A DNA stretch of 64,000 bases from Burkholderiales bacterium (GCA_026225235.1 JAMFSK010000024.1:56569-120568), one strand, 5' to 3'; positions 49,353-60,759 are shown, counted from the first letter of the stretch. The notes: generated from the sequence alone by a model not told the origin. Numbers and translations are program-made.

Positions 49353-50330
49353 TTACTTGTCCAGCCCAGCCGGCGGCCAGTTTTCCAGCTTCATGCCGAG
49401 CGTCAGACCACGGGAAGCAAGCACTTCCTTGATCTCGTTCAGCGACTTCCGACCCAGATTCGGGGTCTTCAGCAGTTCGTTCTCGGTGCGCTGGATCAGG
49501 TCACCGATGTAATAGATGTTCTCAGCCTTCAGGCAGTTCGCGGAGCGAACCGTCAGCTCGAGGTCATCGACCGGACGCAGCAGGATCGGATCGATCTGCG
49601 GCGCACGCGACGGCGCTTCAGCGGCCGTTTCCGTGCCTTCCAGCGCAGCGAACACGTTGAGCTGATCGACCAGGATGCGAGCCGACTGGCGGATCGCTTC
49701 CTCCGGCGAAATCACGCCGTTGGTCTCGATGTTCATGACCAGCTTGTCGAGGTCGGTACGCTGTTCGACGCGAGCCGACTCTACCGCGTAGCTCACGCGG
49801 CGAACCGGCGAAAACGACGCGTCGAGCACGATGCGGCCGATCACCTTGACGCTGTCTTCGCCAAAGCGGCGGACATTGCCCGGTACGTAACCACGGCCCT
49901 TCTCGACCTTGATCTGCACGTCGAGCTTGCCACCCTTCGAAAGATGCGCAACCACGTGGTTCGGGTTGATGATCTCGCAATCGTGCGGCACTTCGATTTC
50001 ACCCGCGGTCACGAGGCCTTCGCCATCCTTGCGGAGCGTGACGGTGACTTCATCGCGGTTGTGCAGCTTGAAGACGATGCCCTTCAGGTTCAGCAACAGG
50101 TTGACGACATCTTCCTGTACGCCGTCGATCGTCGAATACTCGTGCACGACGCCCGCAATCGTCACTTCGGTCGGCGCGTAGCCAATCATCGACGAGAGCA
50201 GCACACGGCGCAGCGCGTTACCAAGGGTGTGACCATAGCCGCGTTCGAACGGCTCCATCACGACTTTGGCATGGTTGTCACCCAATGCTTCGACGGCGAT
50301 GATCTTGGGTTTCAACAGACTGGTTTGCAT
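49353..50330 (-). CDS. rpoA: RNA polymerase alpha subunit
   Basis: RpoA dimerises to nucleate RNA polymerase assembly; its C-terminal domain contacts activators and UP elements. The 325-residue protein has the N-terminal assembly domain ([20 protein letters not shown]) and the C-terminal domain with [20 protein letters not shown] and [18 protein letters not shown], residues that bind DNA. It lies between rpsD and rplQ, as in the alpha operon. Confidence 0.99.
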   Translation of the reverse strand: MQTSLLKPKIIAVEALGDNHAKVVMEPFERGYGHTLGNALRRVLLSSMIGYAPTEVTIAGVVHEYSTIDGVQEDVVNLLLNLKGIVFKLHNRDEVTVTLRKDGEGLVTAGEIEVPHDCEIINPNHVVAHLSKGGKLDVQIKVEKGRGYVPGNVRRFGEDSVKVIGRIVLDASFSPVRRVSYAVESARVEQRTDLDKLVMNIETNGVISPEEAIRQSARILVDQLNVFAALEGTETAAEAPSRAPQIDPILLRPVDDLELTVRSANCLKAENIYYIGDLIQRTENELLKTPNLGRKSLNEIKEVLASRGLTLGMKLENWPPAGLDK

Positions 50331-50445
50331 AGGTTTTCCTTTTCAATACCCTCGGCTCGTTACACCGATAAGGCTGACGGGATGACAACCTGAAATGAAC
50401 TGCCGAGGGCTTCGCTCGCGCGGGGGGCCGGCATGCCGTAACAAA

Positions 50446-50465
50446 GGCCACATCGAAATGTGGCC
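50446..50465 (-). other. UUCG-type hairpin between rpsD and rpoA
   Basis: On the mRNA strand GGCCACAT, loop TTCG, ATGTGGCC is a perfect 8-pair stem with a C-less UUCG-type tetraloop, followed by CTTTGTT. It sits in the 199 bp rpsD-rpoA gap and could be an attenuator or an mRNA-processing or stability element. Confidence 0.6.
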
Positions 50466-50529
50466 CAGTTGCGCACCGATAGGGACTGACGGATCCTCGC
50501 GATGAGGTGTGCCTCGGCGGTCGATTCGA

Positions 50530-51153
50530 TTACCGCGAATACAATTCGACGATCAGGCTTTCGTTGATATCGCCGGCGATGTCCGAACGCTCCGGCACCG
50601 ACTTGAACGTGCCTTCGAGCTTCTTCGAGTCAACCGACACCCAAATCGGCAGACCGACTTGCTCGGCCAGCGACAGGGCTTCGGCGATGCGGACCTGCTT
50701 CTTCGACTTTTCGCGAATCGTGATCACATCGCCTGCCTTGACTTGCATCGACGGGATGTTCGACGCTACGCCGTTCACGACGATAGCGCCGTGGCTGACG
50801 AGCTGACGCGCTTCAGCGCGGGTCGAACCAAAGCCCATGCGATACACGACGTTGTCCAGACGCGTTTCGAGCAACTGGAGCAGCGTTGCGCCCGTGTTGC
50901 CCTTGCGGCGGTCGGCATCGGCGAAGTAGCGGCGGAACTGACGTTCGAGCACACCATAGATACGCTTGACCTTCTGCTTTTCACGCAGTTGGACGCCGTA
51001 GTCCGACGTACGGGCGCCCGACGTGCGGCCATGCTGACCCGGCTTGCTGTCGAGCTTGCATTTGTCGGCGAGTGAGCGGCGTGCGCTCTTCAGGAAAAGA
51101 TCAGTACCTTCACGACGGGAAAGCTTGGCCTTAGGGCCGGTATAACGTGCCAC
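50530..51153 (-). CDS. rpsD: 30S ribosomal protein S4
   Basis: S4 is a primary 16S rRNA-binding protein and, in E. coli, the translational repressor of the alpha operon. The 207-residue form begins [20 protein letters not shown] and has the S4 RNA-binding domain near [20 protein letters not shown]. Only one N-terminal Cys is present, so it is the zinc-free type. The 266 bp gap upstream of it, after rpsK, contains a perfect hairpin. Confidence 0.98.
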   Translation of the reverse strand: MARYTGPKAKLSRREGTDLFLKSARRSLADKCKLDSKPGQHGRTSGARTSDYGVQLREKQKVKRIYGVLERQFRRYFADADRRKGNTGATLLQLLETRLDNVVYRMGFGSTRAEARQLVSHGAIVVNGVASNIPSMQVKAGDVITIREKSKKQVRIAEALSLAEQVGLPIWVSVDSKKLEGTFKSVPERSDIAGDINESLIVELYSR

Positions 51154-51269
51154 GTTAATGTCCTTGGTAGTTCGCGCAAGCCCGGGGCCTGCGCTAGTCC
51201 ATCCTCAAATGGGATGAACGGTGGGCTTATGACAAAACAAGGCCGCGTCGAGCGCGACCCTTCACCTGC

Positions 51270-51294
51270 ACTTCAGCGGACGTGCCGCTGAAGT
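51270..51294. other. Perfect 10-bp hairpin between rpsK and rpsD
   Basis: ACTTCAGCGG, loop ACGTG, CCGCTGAAGT lies in the unusually long rpsK-rpsD spacer. No T-run follows on either strand. A role in mRNA processing or S4 autoregulation is conceivable but not shown. Confidence 0.6.
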
Positions 51295-51419
51295 TCGTGG
51301 TCCACCTGGCCGCGAGGCCGGAGAACCCGCGCGTGCAGCCAACACACGCGCACGTCACTTCACCAGACCCTGTCGCCGGCAGCGAGATGCAAGCACCCCG
51401 ACTGCACGACACCAGGTCT

Positions 51420-51824
<405 letters not shown>

Positions 51825-51849
51825 TACCTTTTCCTGTAACTATCAGTGC

Positions 51850-52215
<366 letters not shown>

Positions 52216-52254
52216 TGTTGTTCCTCAAACAAAAAGCGCAAAAAAGCGCGGCGC

Positions 52255-52371
52255 TCAGCCTTGGCGCTGTTTGTGACGCGGATCCGAGCTGCAGATCACG
52301 CGCACGACACCCTTGCGCTTGATGATCTTGCAATTGCGGCAGATTCGCTTAACCGATGCCATCACTTTCAT
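52255..52371 (-). CDS. rpmJ: 50S ribosomal protein L36
   Basis: This 38-codon gene reads [20 protein letters not shown], then [18 protein letters not shown]. Cys11, Cys14, Cys27 and His33 form the zinc site of the standard (zinc-containing) L36. Relative to E. coli the protein has a MKVM start context and a longer C-terminus. It lies between infA (20 bp gap) and rpsM. Confidence 0.97.
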
Positions 52372-52391
52372 GATATTACCCTTTTTCTAAC

Positions 52392-52610
52392 TCACTTCGC
52401 CCGGAACACGATCCGCGCACGCGACAAATCGTAGGGCGTCAACTCTACCGTGACCTTGTCGCCGGGAAGAATCCGGATGTAGTGCATCCGCATCTTTCCG
52501 GAAATATGCCCCAACACGACATGGCCGTTTTCCAGCTTTACTCTGAACGTTGCATTCGGAAGGTTCTCCAGAACCTCGCCCTGCATCTGGATTACGTCGT
52601 CTTTAGCCAT
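52392..52610 (-). CDS. infA: Translation initiation factor IF-1
   Basis: IF-1 is a 72-residue OB-fold protein that binds the 30S A site. The sequence [20 protein letters not shown], with [20 protein letters not shown], is typical. In many betaproteobacteria infA sits between secY and rpmJ, as here, while E. coli has it elsewhere. Confidence 0.98.
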   Translation of the reverse strand: MAKDDVIQMQGEVLENLPNATFRVKLENGHVVLGHISGKMRMHYIRILPGDKVTVELTPYDLSRARIVFRAK

Positions 52611-52635
52611 ATGTTCGTAAGCTCAAGTCCCGCGC

Positions 52636-53976
52636 TCATCGCATCGGGAGGTTTCCGCCCTTGAAATTGGCTTTCCGAAGCAGCGACTCATACTGTTGCG
52701 ACATCACGTAAGACTGCACCTGCGCCATAAAGTCCATCGTGACGACGACGATGATCAGCAGCGACGTTCCACCGAAATAGAAGGGCACATTCCAACGCAG
52801 CACCAGAAACTCCGGCAGCAGACACACGAGAACGATGTAAATCGCACCCGCCAGTGTTAGTCGCGTCAGGATCTTGTCGATGTAACGAGCGGTCTGGTCA
52901 CCCGGACGAATCCCCGGAACGAACGCGCCACTCTTTTTCAGGTTGTCGGCCGTTTCCTTGCTGTTGAACACCAGTGCGGTGTAGAAAAAGCAGAAGAAGA
53001 CGATCGCCAACGAATACAAAATCACATACACAGGCTGACCCGGTGCGAGCGTTGCCGCTACATCGTGCAGCCAGTGCATCTTGCCGTTCGGCCCCGAACT
53101 GAACCAGTTCGCGATCGTGGCGGGAAACAGGATGATCGACGAAGCGAAAATCGGCGGAATCACGCCCGACATATTCAGCTTGAGCGGCAGGTGCGAAGCC
53201 TGACCACCGTAGATCTTGTTGCCAACCTGCCGCTTCGCATAGTTGACGAGGATCTTGCGCTGGCCGCGCTCAACAAACACCACTGCAAACGTCACAGCGC
53301 CAATCAACAACACCACGATGATCGCCGACAGAGGGCCCATCGAACCGGTCCGAACCAGCTCGAACAAACCACCGATCGCATTGGGCATGCCCGCTGCAAT
53401 CCCGCCGAAGATGATGATGGAGATCCCGTTGCCGAGACCGCGCTCGGTGATCTGCTCACCCAGCCACATCAGAAACATCGTGCCCGTCACCAACGTCACC
53501 ACCGCGGTCAACCGGAACATCATGCCCGGCTCAACCACCAGGCCCGGCTGGTTTTCCAGCGCCACCGCAATGCCGAGCGCCTGAAAAGTCGCAAGACCCA
53601 CCGTGAAATAACGCGTGTACTGCGTAATCTTTCGCTGTCCGGACTGCCCTTCTTTCTTCAGCGCCTCCAACTGCGGCGAAACGATCGACAGCAACTGCAT
53701 GATGATCGACGCCGAGATGTACGGCATGATGCCCAACGCGAACACCGTGAAGCGCGAGAGCGCGCCGCCCGAGAACATGTTGAACATCCCGAGGATGCCG
53801 CCCGACTGGCTTTGGAACAACTTGGCCAGTTGGTCAGGATCAATCCCCGGAACCGGGATATGCGCTCCGATGCGATAGACAACCAGTGCCAGCGCCAGGA
53901 ATATCAGGCGCCGACGCAGATCACCATACTTCGCCGCGGACTTGCCTGTCTTCGCGAGAGTCGGGCTGTTAGCCAA
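52636..53976 (-). CDS. secY: Protein translocase subunit SecY
   Basis: SecY is the channel of the Sec translocon in the inner membrane. The 446-residue protein has ten hydrophobic helices. Diagnostic segments are [60 protein letters not shown] and [17 protein letters not shown]. It lies 45 bp after rplO, as in the spc operon. Confidence 0.98.
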   Translation of the reverse strand: MANSPTLAKTGKSAAKYGDLRRRLIFLALALVVYRIGAHIPVPGIDPDQLAKLFQSQSGGILGMFNMFSGGALSRFTVFALGIMPYISASIIMQLLSIVSPQLEALKKEGQSGQRKITQYTRYFTVGLATFQALGIAVALENQPGLVVEPGMMFRLTAVVTLVTGTMFLMWLGEQITERGLGNGISIIIFGGIAAGMPNAIGGLFELVRTGSMGPLSAIIVVLLIGAVTFAVVFVERGQRKILVNYAKRQVGNKIYGGQASHLPLKLNMSGVIPPIFASSIILFPATIANWFSSGPNGKMHWLHDVAATLAPGQPVYVILYSLAIVFFCFFYTALVFNSKETADNLKKSGAFVPGIRPGDQTARYIDKILTRLTLAGAIYIVLVCLLPEFLVLRWNVPFYFGGTSLLIIVVVTMDFMAQVQSYVMSQQYESLLRKANFKGGNLPMR

Positions 53977-54020
53977 ATGCTTTCTCCGAACTATTGCGTC
54001 AAGCGTGGTCGTCGCCGGTC

Positions 54021-54455
54021 TTACTCGGCGACCGAGCCACCCGCTGCTTCAATCGCAGCGCGTGCACCCTTCGTAGCAACCAGGCCCTTGAGCGTCACCT
54101 TGCGCGTGATCTCGCCGGAAGCGATCACACGAGCGCTCGTGAAGAGCACGCCGAGCACGCCAGCTTGCTTCAACGCGATCAGATCGATCTCGTCGACAGG
54201 CAGCTTTTCCAGGTCCGACAGACGCACTTCACCGACGAATTCATGCGTCAGCGAAAAGAAGCCACGCTTAGGCAGGCGACGTTGCAGCGGCATTTGACCG
54301 CCTTCGAAGCCAACCTTGTGGAAGCCACCCGAACGCGATTTCTGACCTTTGTGACCACGGCCGGCAGTCTTGCCCAGGCCGGAGCCGATACCACGGCCTA
54401 CACGACGCTTCGAATGCTTCGCGCCTTCAGCCGGTTTCAGTTCATTCAGTTCCAT
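54021..54455 (-). CDS. rplO: 50S ribosomal protein L15
   Basis: L15 is a late-binding assembly protein of the 50S subunit. The 144-residue sequence has the Gly/Arg/Lys-rich N-terminus [20 protein letters not shown] and the conserved [18 protein letters not shown] block. It lies 18 bp after rpmD. Confidence 0.98.
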   Translation of the reverse strand: MELNELKPAEGAKHSKRRVGRGIGSGLGKTAGRGHKGQKSRSGGFHKVGFEGGQMPLQRRLPKRGFFSLTHEFVGEVRLSDLEKLPVDEIDLIALKQAGVLGVLFTSARVIASGEITRKVTLKGLVATKGARAAIEAAGGSVAE

Positions 54456-54472
54456 GTTCTTTCCTCGCCGGC

Positions 54473-54655
54473 TTAGCCGATCACTTTCACAAGGTATGAG
54501 ACCTTGTTGATCATGCCGCGGACCGAAGGCGTGTCCTGCAACTCGGAAACCGAGTTGACACGACGCAGGCCCAGGCCAACCACAGTGGCACGGTGCGATT
54601 CACGGGTACCGATCAGGCTCTTGACGAGCTGAACTTTGACGGTTTTCTCAGACAT
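54473..54655 (-). CDS. rpmD: 50S ribosomal protein L30
   Basis: This 60-residue protein starts [20 protein letters not shown] and contains the L30 core [20 protein letters not shown]. The ATG at 54655 is chosen over one three codons upstream because it matches the family start. It lies between rpsE and rplO. Confidence 0.97.
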   Translation of the reverse strand: MSEKTVKVQLVKSLIGTRESHRATVVGLGLRRVNSVSELQDTPSVRGMINKVSYLVKVIG

Positions 54656-54667
54656 ATTGATCACCTA

Positions 54668-55186
54668 TCAGCCCAGGATATCTTCAACCGACTTACCACG
54701 CTTCGCTGCGATATCGCCCGGGGTCGATTGCTTGCGCAGACCGTCGAGCGTTGCACGAACGAGGTTGTACGGGTTGGTCGAACCGTGGCTCTTTGCCACG
54801 ACATTCTGCACACCCATCACGTCGAACACCGCGCGCATCGGGCCACCGGCGATCACGCCAGTACCGTCTTTCGCGGGTGCCAGCATGACAGCCGAAGCGC
54901 CATGCTTGCCGTGAACTTCGTGTTGCAGCGTGCCGTTCTTGAGCGGCACCTTGAACATATTGCGGCGGGCTTGTTCCATTGCCTTTTGAACAGCAACCGG
55001 AACTTCCTTCGCCTTGCCCTTGCCCATGCCGATGCGACCATCGCCATCGCCAACCACCGTCAGTGCGGCGAAACCGAGAATCCGGCCGCCCTTCACGACT
55101 TTGGTCACGCGATTGACCGCGATCATCTTCTCGCGGAGGCCATCATCGCGTTCGTCAGCCTGAACTTTCGCTTGCATCTTTGCCAT
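54668..55186 (-). CDS. rpsE: 30S ribosomal protein S5
   Basis: S5 contributes to decoding accuracy and mRNA entry. The 172-residue protein (ATG at 55186, [20 protein letters not shown]) has the double-stranded RNA-binding fold with [20 protein letters not shown] and [20 protein letters not shown]. The longer open frame upstream overlaps rplR and is rejected. Confidence 0.98.
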   Translation of the reverse strand: MAKMQAKVQADERDDGLREKMIAVNRVTKVVKGGRILGFAALTVVGDGDGRIGMGKGKAKEVPVAVQKAMEQARRNMFKVPLKNGTLQHEVHGKHGASAVMLAPAKDGTGVIAGGPMRAVFDVMGVQNVVAKSHGSTNPYNLVRATLDGLRKQSTPGDIAAKRGKSVEDILG

Positions 55187-55196
55187 GACGAATCCT

Positions 55197-55562
55197 TTAG
55201 AACTTGAGTCCGGCTTCACGCGCGGCGTCGGCGAGAGCCTTCACGCGGCCGTGATAGCGGAAACCCGAGCGGTCGAAAGCGACGGACTCGACACCGGCGG
55301 CCTTCGCTTTTTCGGCGATACGCTTGCCGATCAGCGACGCTGCGGCGGTGTTGCCACCCTTGCCGGTCTGGTCTGCGAGCTGGGCACGCACTTCAGCTTC
55401 AACGGTCGACGCGCTAGCCAGCACTTGCGTGCCATCAGCCGAGAACACTTGAGCGTAGATATGCGTGTTGGTCCGATGCACCGAAAGACGATGCACTTGC
55501 AGCTCGGCGATCTTAATCCGGGTCTGCAGCGCACGGCGCGTACGAGATTGCTTCTTATCCAT
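55197..55562 (-). CDS. rplR: 50S ribosomal protein L18
   Basis: L18 binds 5S rRNA in the central protuberance. The 121-residue protein starts [20 protein letters not shown] and ends [26 protein letters not shown]. The start at 55562 is preferred over an ATG three codons upstream. It lies 11 bp after rplF. Confidence 0.97.
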   Translation of the reverse strand: MDKKQSRTRRALQTRIKIAELQVHRLSVHRTNTHIYAQVFSADGTQVLASASTVEAEVRAQLADQTGKGGNTAAASLIGKRIAEKAKAAGVESVAFDRSGFRYHGRVKALADAAREAGLKF

Positions 55563-55573
55563 GATCGGCACCT

Positions 55574-56107
55574 TTACTTCTTCTTGGTTTCCTTGAGGAT
55601 CACAACCTCGTCGGCGTAACGCACACCCTTGCCCTTGTAGGGCTCAGGGGGGCGGTAACCGCGCACCTCGGCGGCCACTTGGCCAACCTGCTGCTTGTCG
55701 ATCCCTTTGATAATAATTTCCGTCTGCGTCGGCATCTGTGCTGTCACACCAGCCGGCATCGCGTGGATGACCGGGTGGGAGAAGCCCAGCGACAGGTTCA
55801 GCTTGTCGCCTTGCACTTGAGCACGATAACCAACGCCAACCAGCGTGAGCTTGCGCTCAAAGCCGGCCGTGACACCCTTGACCATGTTTGCAATCAGCGC
55901 GCGCATCGTGCCCGACATCGCGTTCGCTTCACGGCTTTCATTAACCGGCAGCAACGTCAGCGTGCCATTGTCGTTTGCGACCGTCACCAGCGAGTTCATC
56001 GCTTGCCTGATCGTGCCCAGCGGGCCCTTAACGACAATTTCAGCATCCGACAACGTCACTTCCGCGCCCTTCGGCACGGCGATCGGGCTTTTACCTACTC
56101 GAGACAT
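55574..56107 (-). CDS. rplF: 50S ribosomal protein L6
   Basis: L6 lies near the factor-binding site of the 50S subunit. The 177-residue protein starts [17 protein letters not shown] and has the C-terminal signature [19 protein letters not shown]. It lies 20 bp after rpsH. Confidence 0.98.
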   Translation of the reverse strand: MSRVGKSPIAVPKGAEVTLSDAEIVVKGPLGTIRQAMNSLVTVANDNGTLTLLPVNESREANAMSGTMRALIANMVKGVTAGFERKLTLVGVGYRAQVQGDKLNLSLGFSHPVIHAMPAGVTAQMPTQTEIIIKGIDKQQVGQVAAEVRGYRPPEPYKGKGVRYADEVVILKETKKK

Positions 56108-56127
56108 AGCTTCTTCTCCTTAGGCCG

Positions 56128-56523
56128 TTAAGCGACGTAGCAGATGACTTCGCCGCCGACACCCGTTGCGCGAGCCTTGCGATCGGTCATCACGCCCTTC
56201 GGTGTGGAGACGATTGCAACGCCGAGGCCATTCATGACCACGGGGATGTCGTTACGGCCCTTGTACACGCGCAGACCCGGGCGTGAAACACGCTCGAGAC
56301 GCTCGATAACCGGACGGCCGGCGTAATACTTCAATGCGATCTGCAACTCGGCTTTCGCGCCTTCCGCCTTAATGGCGAAATCTTCGATGTAGCCTTCGTC
56401 CTTAAGGACTTGCGCGATCGCGACCTTGACCTTCGATGACGGCATCGCGACGCTGACTTTCTCTACCATCTGCGCGTTGCGGATGCGAGTCAGCATGTCG
56501 GCGATAGGATCACTCATGCTCAT
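56128..56523 (-). CDS. rpsH: 30S ribosomal protein S8
   Basis: S8 is a central-domain 16S rRNA-binding protein and, in E. coli, the translational repressor of the spc operon. The 131-residue protein starts [20 protein letters not shown] and ends [26 protein letters not shown]. It lies 14 bp after rpsN. Confidence 0.98.
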   Translation of the reverse strand: MSMSDPIADMLTRIRNAQMVEKVSVAMPSSKVKVAIAQVLKDEGYIEDFAIKAEGAKAELQIALKYYAGRPVIERLERVSRPGLRVYKGRNDIPVVMNGLGVAIVSTPKGVMTDRKARATGVGGEVICYVA

Positions 56524-56537
56524 TTACGTATCTCCTA

Positions 56538-56843
56538 TTACCAGCTTGCCTTAGTCAGGCCAGGGATCTCGCCGCGGAACGCGATTTCGCGAATCTTGGT
56601 ACGCGCCAGGCCGAACTTGCGGAAAGTACCGCGGGGACGGCCGGTCAGCGCGCAGCGATTGCGCTTGCGAGTCGGGTTTGCGTTGCGCGGCAGCTGCTGA
56701 ATTTGCAGCCGTGCGTCATAACGCTCTTCGTCCGACTTACCGCTGTCGTCGATGATCGCCTTGAGGGCAGCGCGCTTGGCAGAATACTTCTGCACCAAAC
56801 GGGCGCGTTTCTTTTCACGTTCGATCAGAGCCAGTTTAGCCAC
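56538..56843 (-). CDS. rpsN: 30S ribosomal protein S14 (zinc-free type)
   Basis: This is the 101-residue S14 form without CxxC zinc motifs. The C-terminal block [20 protein letters not shown] and then [20 protein letters not shown] is diagnostic. It lies 7 bp after rplE. Confidence 0.98.
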   Translation of the reverse strand: MAKLALIEREKKRARLVQKYSAKRAALKAIIDDSGKSDEERYDARLQIQQLPRNANPTRKRNRCALTGRPRGTFRKFGLARTKIREIAFRGEIPGLTKASW

Positions 56844-56850
56844 GTTAACC

Positions 56851-57390
56851 TCAGTTTCTGAACGGGAACTTGAAGCTGGCGAGCAGAGCCTTGGCTTCTT
56901 CGTCGGTCTTCGCGGTAGTCGTGATGCTGATGTTCAGCCCACGCAGCGCGTCGATCTTGTCGTAATCAATTTCGGGGAAAATAATCTGCTCTTTCACACC
57001 GATGTTGTAGTTGCCGCGACCGTCGAATGCACGACCCGACACACCGCGGAAATCGCGCACGCGCGGCAGAGCCACGGTCACGAAGCGGTCGAGGAATTCG
57101 TACATCGTCTGACCACGCAAGGTGACCATTGCGCCGATCGGGTAGCCCTGACGGATCTTGAAGCCGGCAATTGCCTTGCGCGCCTTCGTGACCACCGGCT
57201 TCTGGCCTGCGATCTTCGTCAGATCGCCCACCGCCAGCTCAATGATCTTCTTGTCCGCCACCGCTTCGCCAAGGCCCATGTTCAGGGTGATCTTGGTGAT
57301 ACGCGGGACTTCCATGATCGACTTGTACCCAAACTTCTTGGTGAGTTCGGGAACGATCGTTTCTTTATAAATTTCTTGCAAACGTGCCAT
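56851..57390 (-). CDS. rplE: 50S ribosomal protein L5
   Basis: L5 binds 5S rRNA and contacts P-site tRNA. The 179-residue protein has [20 protein letters not shown] at the start, [17 protein letters not shown], and the conserved IKEQ-type segment [17 protein letters not shown]. It lies 16 bp after rplX. Confidence 0.98.
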   Translation of the reverse strand: MARLQEIYKETIVPELTKKFGYKSIMEVPRITKITLNMGLGEAVADKKIIELAVGDLTKIAGQKPVVTKARKAIAGFKIRQGYPIGAMVTLRGQTMYEFLDRFVTVALPRVRDFRGVSGRAFDGRGNYNIGVKEQIIFPEIDYDKIDALRGLNISITTTAKTDEEAKALLASFKFPFRN

Positions 57391-57406
57391 TTGTCACTCC
57401 GCAGCG

Positions 57407-57715
57407 TCAGGCGCTAATGGTCGCACCGGTCGTTTTCAGAAAGCGAACCTTCTTGCCTTCCTCGACCTTGATGCCAACGCGCGACGCCTTGCCGTTCGCG
57501 TCGACAAGCGACACGTTCGAGATATGCAGCGGCATCGACTTGCTTTCTACGCCACCAGTCGTACCCTTCATCGGGTTCGGCTTGACGTGTTTCTTGACGA
57601 GGTTAAGGCCCTCGATCGTTACGTACTCACCGTCAATGACCAGCACGTTGCCGCGCTTGCCCTTGTCTTTACCGGTGGTCACGATAACTTCATCACCTGT
57701 GCGAATCTTTTTCAT
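57407..57715 (-). CDS. rplX: 50S ribosomal protein L24
   Basis: L24 is an assembly-initiator protein of the 50S subunit. The 102-residue protein starts [20 protein letters not shown] (KOW motif) and contains [20 protein letters not shown]. It lies 9 bp after rplN. Confidence 0.98.
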   Translation of the reverse strand: MKKIRTGDEVIVTTGKDKGKRGNVLVIDGEYVTIEGLNLVKKHVKPNPMKGTTGGVESKSMPLHISNVSLVDANGKASRVGIKVEEGKKVRFLKTTGATISA

Positions 57716-57724
57716 CGCGACTCC

Positions 57725-58093
57725 TTACAGCACTTCCGGCGCAAGCGAAACGATCTTCATGAAACGTTCGCTACGCAGTTCACGAGTGACCGGTCCGAAA
57801 ATACGCGTACCAATCGGCTCAAGCTTGGCATTGAGCAGCACTGCTGCATTGCCATCGAACTTGATCAGCGAGCCATCCTGGCGACGCACGCCCTTCGCCG
57901 TGCGAACGACGACGGCGTTGTAGATTTCGCCCTTTTTCACGCGCCCACGCGGCGTTGCCTCTTTGACGGTCACCTTGATGATGTCGCCAATGCTGGCATA
58001 ACGACGCTTCGAGCCGCCGAGCACCTTGATGCACAGAACTTCACGTGCACCCGTGTTGTCGGCCACTTCAAGCCGAGTTTCGGTCTGGATCAT
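57725..58093 (-). CDS. rplN: 50S ribosomal protein L14
   Basis: L14 forms an inter-subunit bridge. The 122-residue protein starts [20 protein letters not shown] and ends [23 protein letters not shown]. It is the first gene of the spc block, with its own predicted promoter in the 313 bp gap after rpsQ. Confidence 0.98.
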   Translation of the reverse strand: MIQTETRLEVADNTGAREVLCIKVLGGSKRRYASIGDIIKVTVKEATPRGRVKKGEIYNAVVVRTAKGVRRQDGSLIKFDGNAAVLLNAKLEPIGTRIFGPVTRELRSERFMKIVSLAPEVL

Positions 58094-58311
58094 GGTTTAT
58101 CTTTCCCAACTTAATCCGACACCACCACCATTGGCTTAGCCGGTCAGTCTTGGTCCCGTCAGCCGCGAGGCTGCTTGGGTTGAACAGCAGCGACGGCAGA
58201 CGAAACCGCCATCGCAATCAGGTGAATCCGATACGGATGACTCCGCACCGTGTTGCCCCACCACTTGGCCCGCGATGGGGCTCCCTCTAAGAAAGCTGAG
58301 GGAAGACCGAG
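58094..58311 (-). other. Leader region of rplN (spc block)
   Basis: About 210 bp separate the predicted promoter from the rplN start. The nascent strand has a small hairpin (CCCTC...GAGGG near 58288-58305) right at the predicted 5' end. No open frame looks coding. Confidence 0.45.
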
Positions 58312-58339
58312 ATCATAGCAGAAGATCCCGGCCCCACAA
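58312..58339 (-). promoter_or_regulatory. Predicted spc-operon promoter upstream of rplN
   Basis: Reverse strand: TTGTGG (58334-58339), 16 bp spacer, TATGAT (58312-58317). It lies just downstream of the hairpin that follows rpsQ, at the position of the S10/spc boundary known from E. coli. Confidence 0.6.
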
Positions 58340-58349
58340 CTTGTTTTTT

Positions 58350-58377
58350 AAAATCAGCGGCTTTGCACCGCCGATTT
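58350..58377 (-). terminator. Hairpin terminator after rpsQ (end of S10 block)
   Basis: Reverse strand: AAATCGGCGG, loop TGCAAAG, CCGCTGATTT and one more T, ten pairs with one G.U. The T-run is short and then turns to A, so termination may be partial. Confidence 0.6.
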
Positions 58378-58406
58378 CATACCGCTTGCTGCAACAGCCT
58401 TACCGC

Positions 58407-58679
58407 TTAGATGACGCGTGCCGCTTCCAGCAGGCGCGACACGGTCCAGGCCTTCGTCTTCGAAATCGGACGGGTCTCCTGAATCTCAACGAGGTCACCC
58501 TCGTTGTACGTGTTCGCGTCATCGTGCGCGTGGTACTTCTTCGAACGTACGACGTACTTGCCGTAGATCGGATGCTTGACCTTATGCTCGACGAGCACGG
58601 TCACGGTCTTGTCCATCTTGTTGCTGACGACCTTACCGACCAGCGTCCGCTTGAGCGAGGTTTTTACGCTATCGTTCAT
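58407..58679 (-). CDS. rpsQ: 30S ribosomal protein S17
   Basis: S17 is an OB-fold protein that binds the 5' domain of 16S rRNA. The 90-residue sequence has [20 protein letters not shown] and [19 protein letters not shown]. It overlaps rpmC by 4 bp and is the last gene of the S10 block. Confidence 0.98.
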   Translation of the reverse strand: MNDSVKTSLKRTLVGKVVSNKMDKTVTVLVEHKVKHPIYGKYVVRSKKYHAHDDANTYNEGDLVEIQETRPISKTKAWTVSRLLEAARVI

Positions 58680-58870
58680 TTTTGGCTCGCCTTCTCGGTC
58701 AACACGGTCCGGACACGCGCGATGTCGCGGCGCACCTTCTTCAGCTGGCTCGTGTTACCGAGCTGCTGGGTGGCCAGCTGCATGCGCAGACCGAATTGCG
58801 CCTTCAACAGTTCCGACAACTCTTGATTCAGAGCTGACTGATCCTTGGCGCGAAGTTCAGATGCTTTCAT
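58676..58870 (-). CDS. rpmC: 50S ribosomal protein L29
   Basis: L29 lies by the polypeptide exit tunnel and helps SRP and trigger-factor docking. The 64-residue, all-helical protein starts [20 protein letters not shown] and contains [13 protein letters not shown]. It lies between rplP and rpsQ. Confidence 0.97.
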   Translation of the reverse strand: MKASELRAKDQSALNQELSELLKAQFGLRMQLATQQLGNTSQLKKVRRDIARVRTVLTEKASQK

Positions 58871-58883
58871 GGCTATCTCTCCG

Positions 58884-59300
58884 TCAGGTGCCGAGCTGGC
58901 GGACGATGAACGCCGTCTTCAGCGGCAGCTTGGCTGCAGCCAGACGGAACGCTTCGCGTGCCAGTTCTTCGGTAACACCATCCATTTCATACAGCATTTT
59001 GCCCGGCTGGATTTCAGCAACGTAGTACTCGGGGTTACCCTTACCGTTACCCATCCGCACTTCAGCCGGCTTCGTCGAAATCGGCTTATCCGGGAAAATA
59101 CGAATCCAGATGCGCCCGCCGCGCTTGATGTGGCGGGTCATCGCACGACGCGCAGCTTCGATCTGACGTGCTGTCAGACGGCCACGACCGAGCGACTTCA
59201 GGCCGTACTCGCCGAACGACACGGCGTTACCGCGCGTTGCGACGCCGGTGTTCCGGCCTTTCTGCTCTTTACGGTACTTTCTGCGTTTCGGTTGCAGCAT
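58884..59300 (-). CDS. rplP: 50S ribosomal protein L16
   Basis: L16 organises the A-site region of the 50S subunit. The 138-residue protein starts [20 protein letters not shown] and has [26 protein letters not shown]. It starts 2 bp after the rpsC stop codon. Confidence 0.98.
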   Translation of the reverse strand: MLQPKRRKYRKEQKGRNTGVATRGNAVSFGEYGLKSLGRGRLTARQIEAARRAMTRHIKRGGRIWIRIFPDKPISTKPAEVRMGNGKGNPEYYVAEIQPGKMLYEMDGVTEELAREAFRLAAAKLPLKTAFIVRQLGT

Positions 59301-59302
59301 GC

Positions 59303-60121
59303 TTATTCTCCAGACTTCGCGTCGGTGCCGGCGCCACGGCGCGGAGCACCCGCACCGCCGCCACCACCACCACGGCGTTGACCCGGACCGCCACCTTCGC
59401 CATCACGGCGCGGACGGCGATCGCCACCCGGACGTGCGTTGCGGCGCGGACGCTTTTCTTCAGCCGTTTCTTCGACGACCGGTGCATCGTTACGTCCCAG
59501 CGTGTCGCCCTTGTAGACCCACACCTTGACGCCGATGATCCCGTACGTCGTCTTCGCTTCCGAAGTGGCGTAGTCGATGTCAGCACGCAGCGTATGAAGG
59601 GGCACGCGACCTTCGCGATACCACTCCGTACGAGCAATTTCGATCCCGTTCAGGCGACCGGCGCTCATGATCTTGATGCCTTGGGCACCGAGACGCATCG
59701 CGTTTTGCATCGCACGCTTCATCGCACGACGGAACATGATCCGGCGTTCGAGCTGTTGCGTGATCGAATCGGCAATCAGTTGAGCATCGGTTTCCGGCTT
59801 GCGGATTTCTTCGATGTTCACGTGGACCGGCACACCCATACGGCGTTGCAGCTCTGCCTTAAGGAGTTCGATGTCCTCGCCCTTCTTGCCGATCACGACG
59901 CCCGGACGCGAGCTGAAAATCGTGATACGTGCGTTCTTGGCCGGGCGCTCAATGATGACGCGACCAACCGAAGCGTTCTTCAGCTTCTTTTTCAAGAAGT
60001 CGCGAACGCCAATGTCTTCCTGCAACATCCCCGCGAACTGGGTGTTGTTCGCATACCAACGCGAAGCCCAGTTACGGCTGACGGCCAGACGGAAGCCAGT
60101 CGGATGAATTTTCTGTCCCAT
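59303..60121 (-). CDS. rpsC: 30S ribosomal protein S3 with Arg/Gly-rich tail
   Basis: S3 forms part of the mRNA entry channel and helicase. The 272-residue protein starts [20 protein letters not shown] and has KH-domain and C-terminal S3 motifs (GARPV-like GVIIGKKGED region, [12 protein letters not shown]). E. coli S3 is 233 residues; here the last 45 are an Arg/Gly-rich tail with GGGGGG, likely disordered and RNA-binding. Confidence 0.97.
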   Translation of the reverse strand: MGQKIHPTGFRLAVSRNWASRWYANNTQFAGMLQEDIGVRDFLKKKLKNASVGRVIIERPAKNARITIFSSRPGVVIGKKGEDIELLKAELQRRMGVPVHVNIEEIRKPETDAQLIADSITQQLERRIMFRRAMKRAMQNAMRLGAQGIKIMSAGRLNGIEIARTEWYREGRVPLHTLRADIDYATSEAKTTYGIIGVKVWVYKGDTLGRNDAPVVEETAEEKRPRRNARPGGDRRPRRDGEGGGPGQRRGGGGGGAGAPRRGAGTDAKSGE

Positions 60122-60132
60122 CGTATGACCCC

Positions 60133-60462
60133 TTAATTCCCAACCGTCACAGTGATGTGACAGGATTGCTTCTCGATGCGGTTGCCGCGGCCTTTGGCCC
60201 GTGCGGTGAAACGCTTCAGCGAAGCAGCCTTGTCGATGAAGATCGTCTTGATCTTCAGCTCATCGATGTCGGCACCTTCGTTGTGCTCCGCATTGGCGAT
60301 CGCAGACAGCACGACCTTTTTCACGATGCCAGCCGCTTTCTTCGGCGAGAACGTCAGAACGTTCAACGCCTTATCGACTGGCAATCCGCGGATCTGGTCG
60401 GCCACAAGGCGCGTTTTCTGCGCCGAGATGCGAGCACCGCGATGAATTGCTTTGACTTCCAT
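60133..60462 (-). CDS. rplV: 50S ribosomal protein L22
   Basis: L22 lines the exit tunnel with an extended beta-hairpin. The 109-residue protein has [20 protein letters not shown] and the hairpin region [20 protein letters not shown]. It lies 11 bp after rpsS. Confidence 0.98.
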   Translation of the reverse strand: MEVKAIHRGARISAQKTRLVADQIRGLPVDKALNVLTFSPKKAAGIVKKVVLSAIANAEHNEGADIDELKIKTIFIDKAASLKRFTARAKGRGNRIEKQSCHITVTVGN

Positions 60463-60473
60463 CTCATTGCCCC

Positions 60474-60749
60474 TTATTTCTTGGCCTTCTTGTCGGCTGC
60501 GTGACCCTTGAACGTACGGGTCAACGCAAACTCGCCAAGCTTATGACCGACCATGTTTTCCGAGATATAAACCGGAACATGCTGGCGACCATTGTGAACT
60601 GCGATGGTCAGACCGATGAAGTCCGGCAGAATCGTCGAACGACGCGACCAGGTTTTAATCGGCTTCTTGTCACGCGTCGATGCAGCCGCCTCAACCTTTT
60701 TCAGCAAATGGGCGTCGCAGAACGGACCTTTTTTTACAGAACGTGCCAT
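60474..60749 (-). CDS. rpsS: 30S ribosomal protein S19
   Basis: S19 binds the 30S head with S13. The 91-residue protein starts [20 protein letters not shown] and has [20 protein letters not shown]. It lies 10 bp after rplB. Confidence 0.98.
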   Translation of the reverse strand: MARSVKKGPFCDAHLLKKVEAAASTRDKKPIKTWSRRSTILPDFIGLTIAVHNGRQHVPVYISENMVGHKLGEFALTRTFKGHAADKKAKK

Positions 60750-60759
60750 TGCTTACTCC

